A stretch of DNA of 7,277 bases from NCBI GenBank assembly GCA_947176045.1, contig CAMWPF010000068.1, positions 1-7,277 on the forward strand, written 5' to 3'. The position numbers were made by a program, and so were the translations under genes. This DNA comes from an uncultured Treponema sp. (GTDB lineage Bacteria > Spirochaetota > Spirochaetia > Treponematales > Treponemataceae). Under the pieces are notes generated by a model. The model saw only the letters and a list, made by a program, of their open reading frames with translations. It ran no database searches and was not told the DNA's origin. Shown piece after piece: positions 7,069 through 7,277 of this stretch; within the stretch, counting starts at the first letter, position 1, and the number at the start of each line of letters is the position of its first letter.

Positions 7069-7277
7069 TTTACAGTTCCTTGTAATTGTATTGTTTTATG
7101 ATGTTCTGAAATGTTCCCGGAAGAAGTAACGTGCACAACGCTGAACGGAGCGCGGCGGCGGTTGTCGGCATCAAGCGCGCTCATGCCGACAAAAAATCCC
7201 CAGTCAGTGCACGGAAGTACAAACGCCGCGTCGTTCAAGCCGCTGAAGGCAGAGTCGCTGTACGTTTTTTCCCACGC
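7065..7277 (-). CDS. Unrecognised protein, C-terminal 70 residues (cut by window edge)
   Basis: An open frame enters at 7277 and runs 70 codons to TGA at 7067-7065. The stop shares ATGA with the start of the DUF4384 gene, and the ribosome binding site of that gene lies inside this frame. The 4-base overlap, the absence of a gap and the GC-rich composition shared with the DUF4384 gene argue that it is real coding sequence and the upstream member of the operon. The visible part starts AWEKTYSDSAF, includes VLPCTDWGFFVGMSALDA and ends IQLQGTVK. It looks soluble and probably beta-rich, with no membrane segment. I do not recognise a family. The operon promoter must lie further upstream, outside the window. 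Confidence 0.75.
   Translation of the reverse strand, partial: AWEKTYSDSAFSGLNDAAFVLPCTDWGFFVGMSALDADNRRRAPFSVVHVTSSGNISEHHKTIQLQGTVK

Noticed and set aside
7069..7110. Possible internal promoter before the DUF4384 gene (TACAAT)
   Set aside because: No acceptable -35 box lies at the proper distance (CATTTC at 17 bases), and the region is coding sequence of the overlapping upstream gene.

Overview
All genes in this window lie on the minus strand and read from right to left. The style of the proteins suggests a spirochaete, most likely a Treponema of moderate GC content. The clues are a GyrA/ParC-type N-terminus, an exported FlgO-like/DUF4384 protein and a WD40-caspase protein. This placement rests on recognising protein style and not on a marker gene, so it is tentative.

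Layout, in transcription order: (1) 7277-7065, the last 70 codons of an unrecognised gene cut by the window edge. (2) 7068-6034, an exported 344-residue protein with a FlgO/CsgG-like N-terminal part and a DUF4384 C-terminal part; its ATG overlaps the previous stop codon as ATGA. (3) 5999-3207, a 930-residue protein with an apparently complete ARMT1-like (DUF89, damage-control phosphatase) domain, a two-helix transmembrane hairpin with a polar Q/N/E-rich loop, and an unrecognised C-terminal domain of about 290 residues. (4) 3170-333, an exported 945-residue protein with eleven WD40 repeats, a linker and a C14 caspase-like protease domain with an intact His/Cys pair. (5) A GC-rich hairpin that probably ends this operon, directly followed by a near-consensus sigma-70-type promoter. 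(6) 217-1, the first 72 codons of a type IIA topoisomerase A subunit (parC/gyrA family).

Genes 1-4 are separated by -4, 34 and 36 bases and look like one operon with no internal terminator. A caspase-like protease carrying a WD40 propeller, next to a DUF4384 protein, recalls bacterial caspase modules proposed to act in stress response, conflict or cell death. The unusual member is the membrane-anchored ARMT1-like enzyme. The WD40 array shows a very recent 252-bp (two-repeat) duplication, with 217 bp exactly identical. A working hypothesis is an envelope-spanning sensor/protease/phosphatase module, but no function is demonstrated by the sequence alone.

No tRNA, rRNA, CRISPR array or insertion sequence was seen. 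No gene-free stretch exceeds 300 bases; the longest, 218-332, holds the terminator and the topoisomerase promoter.
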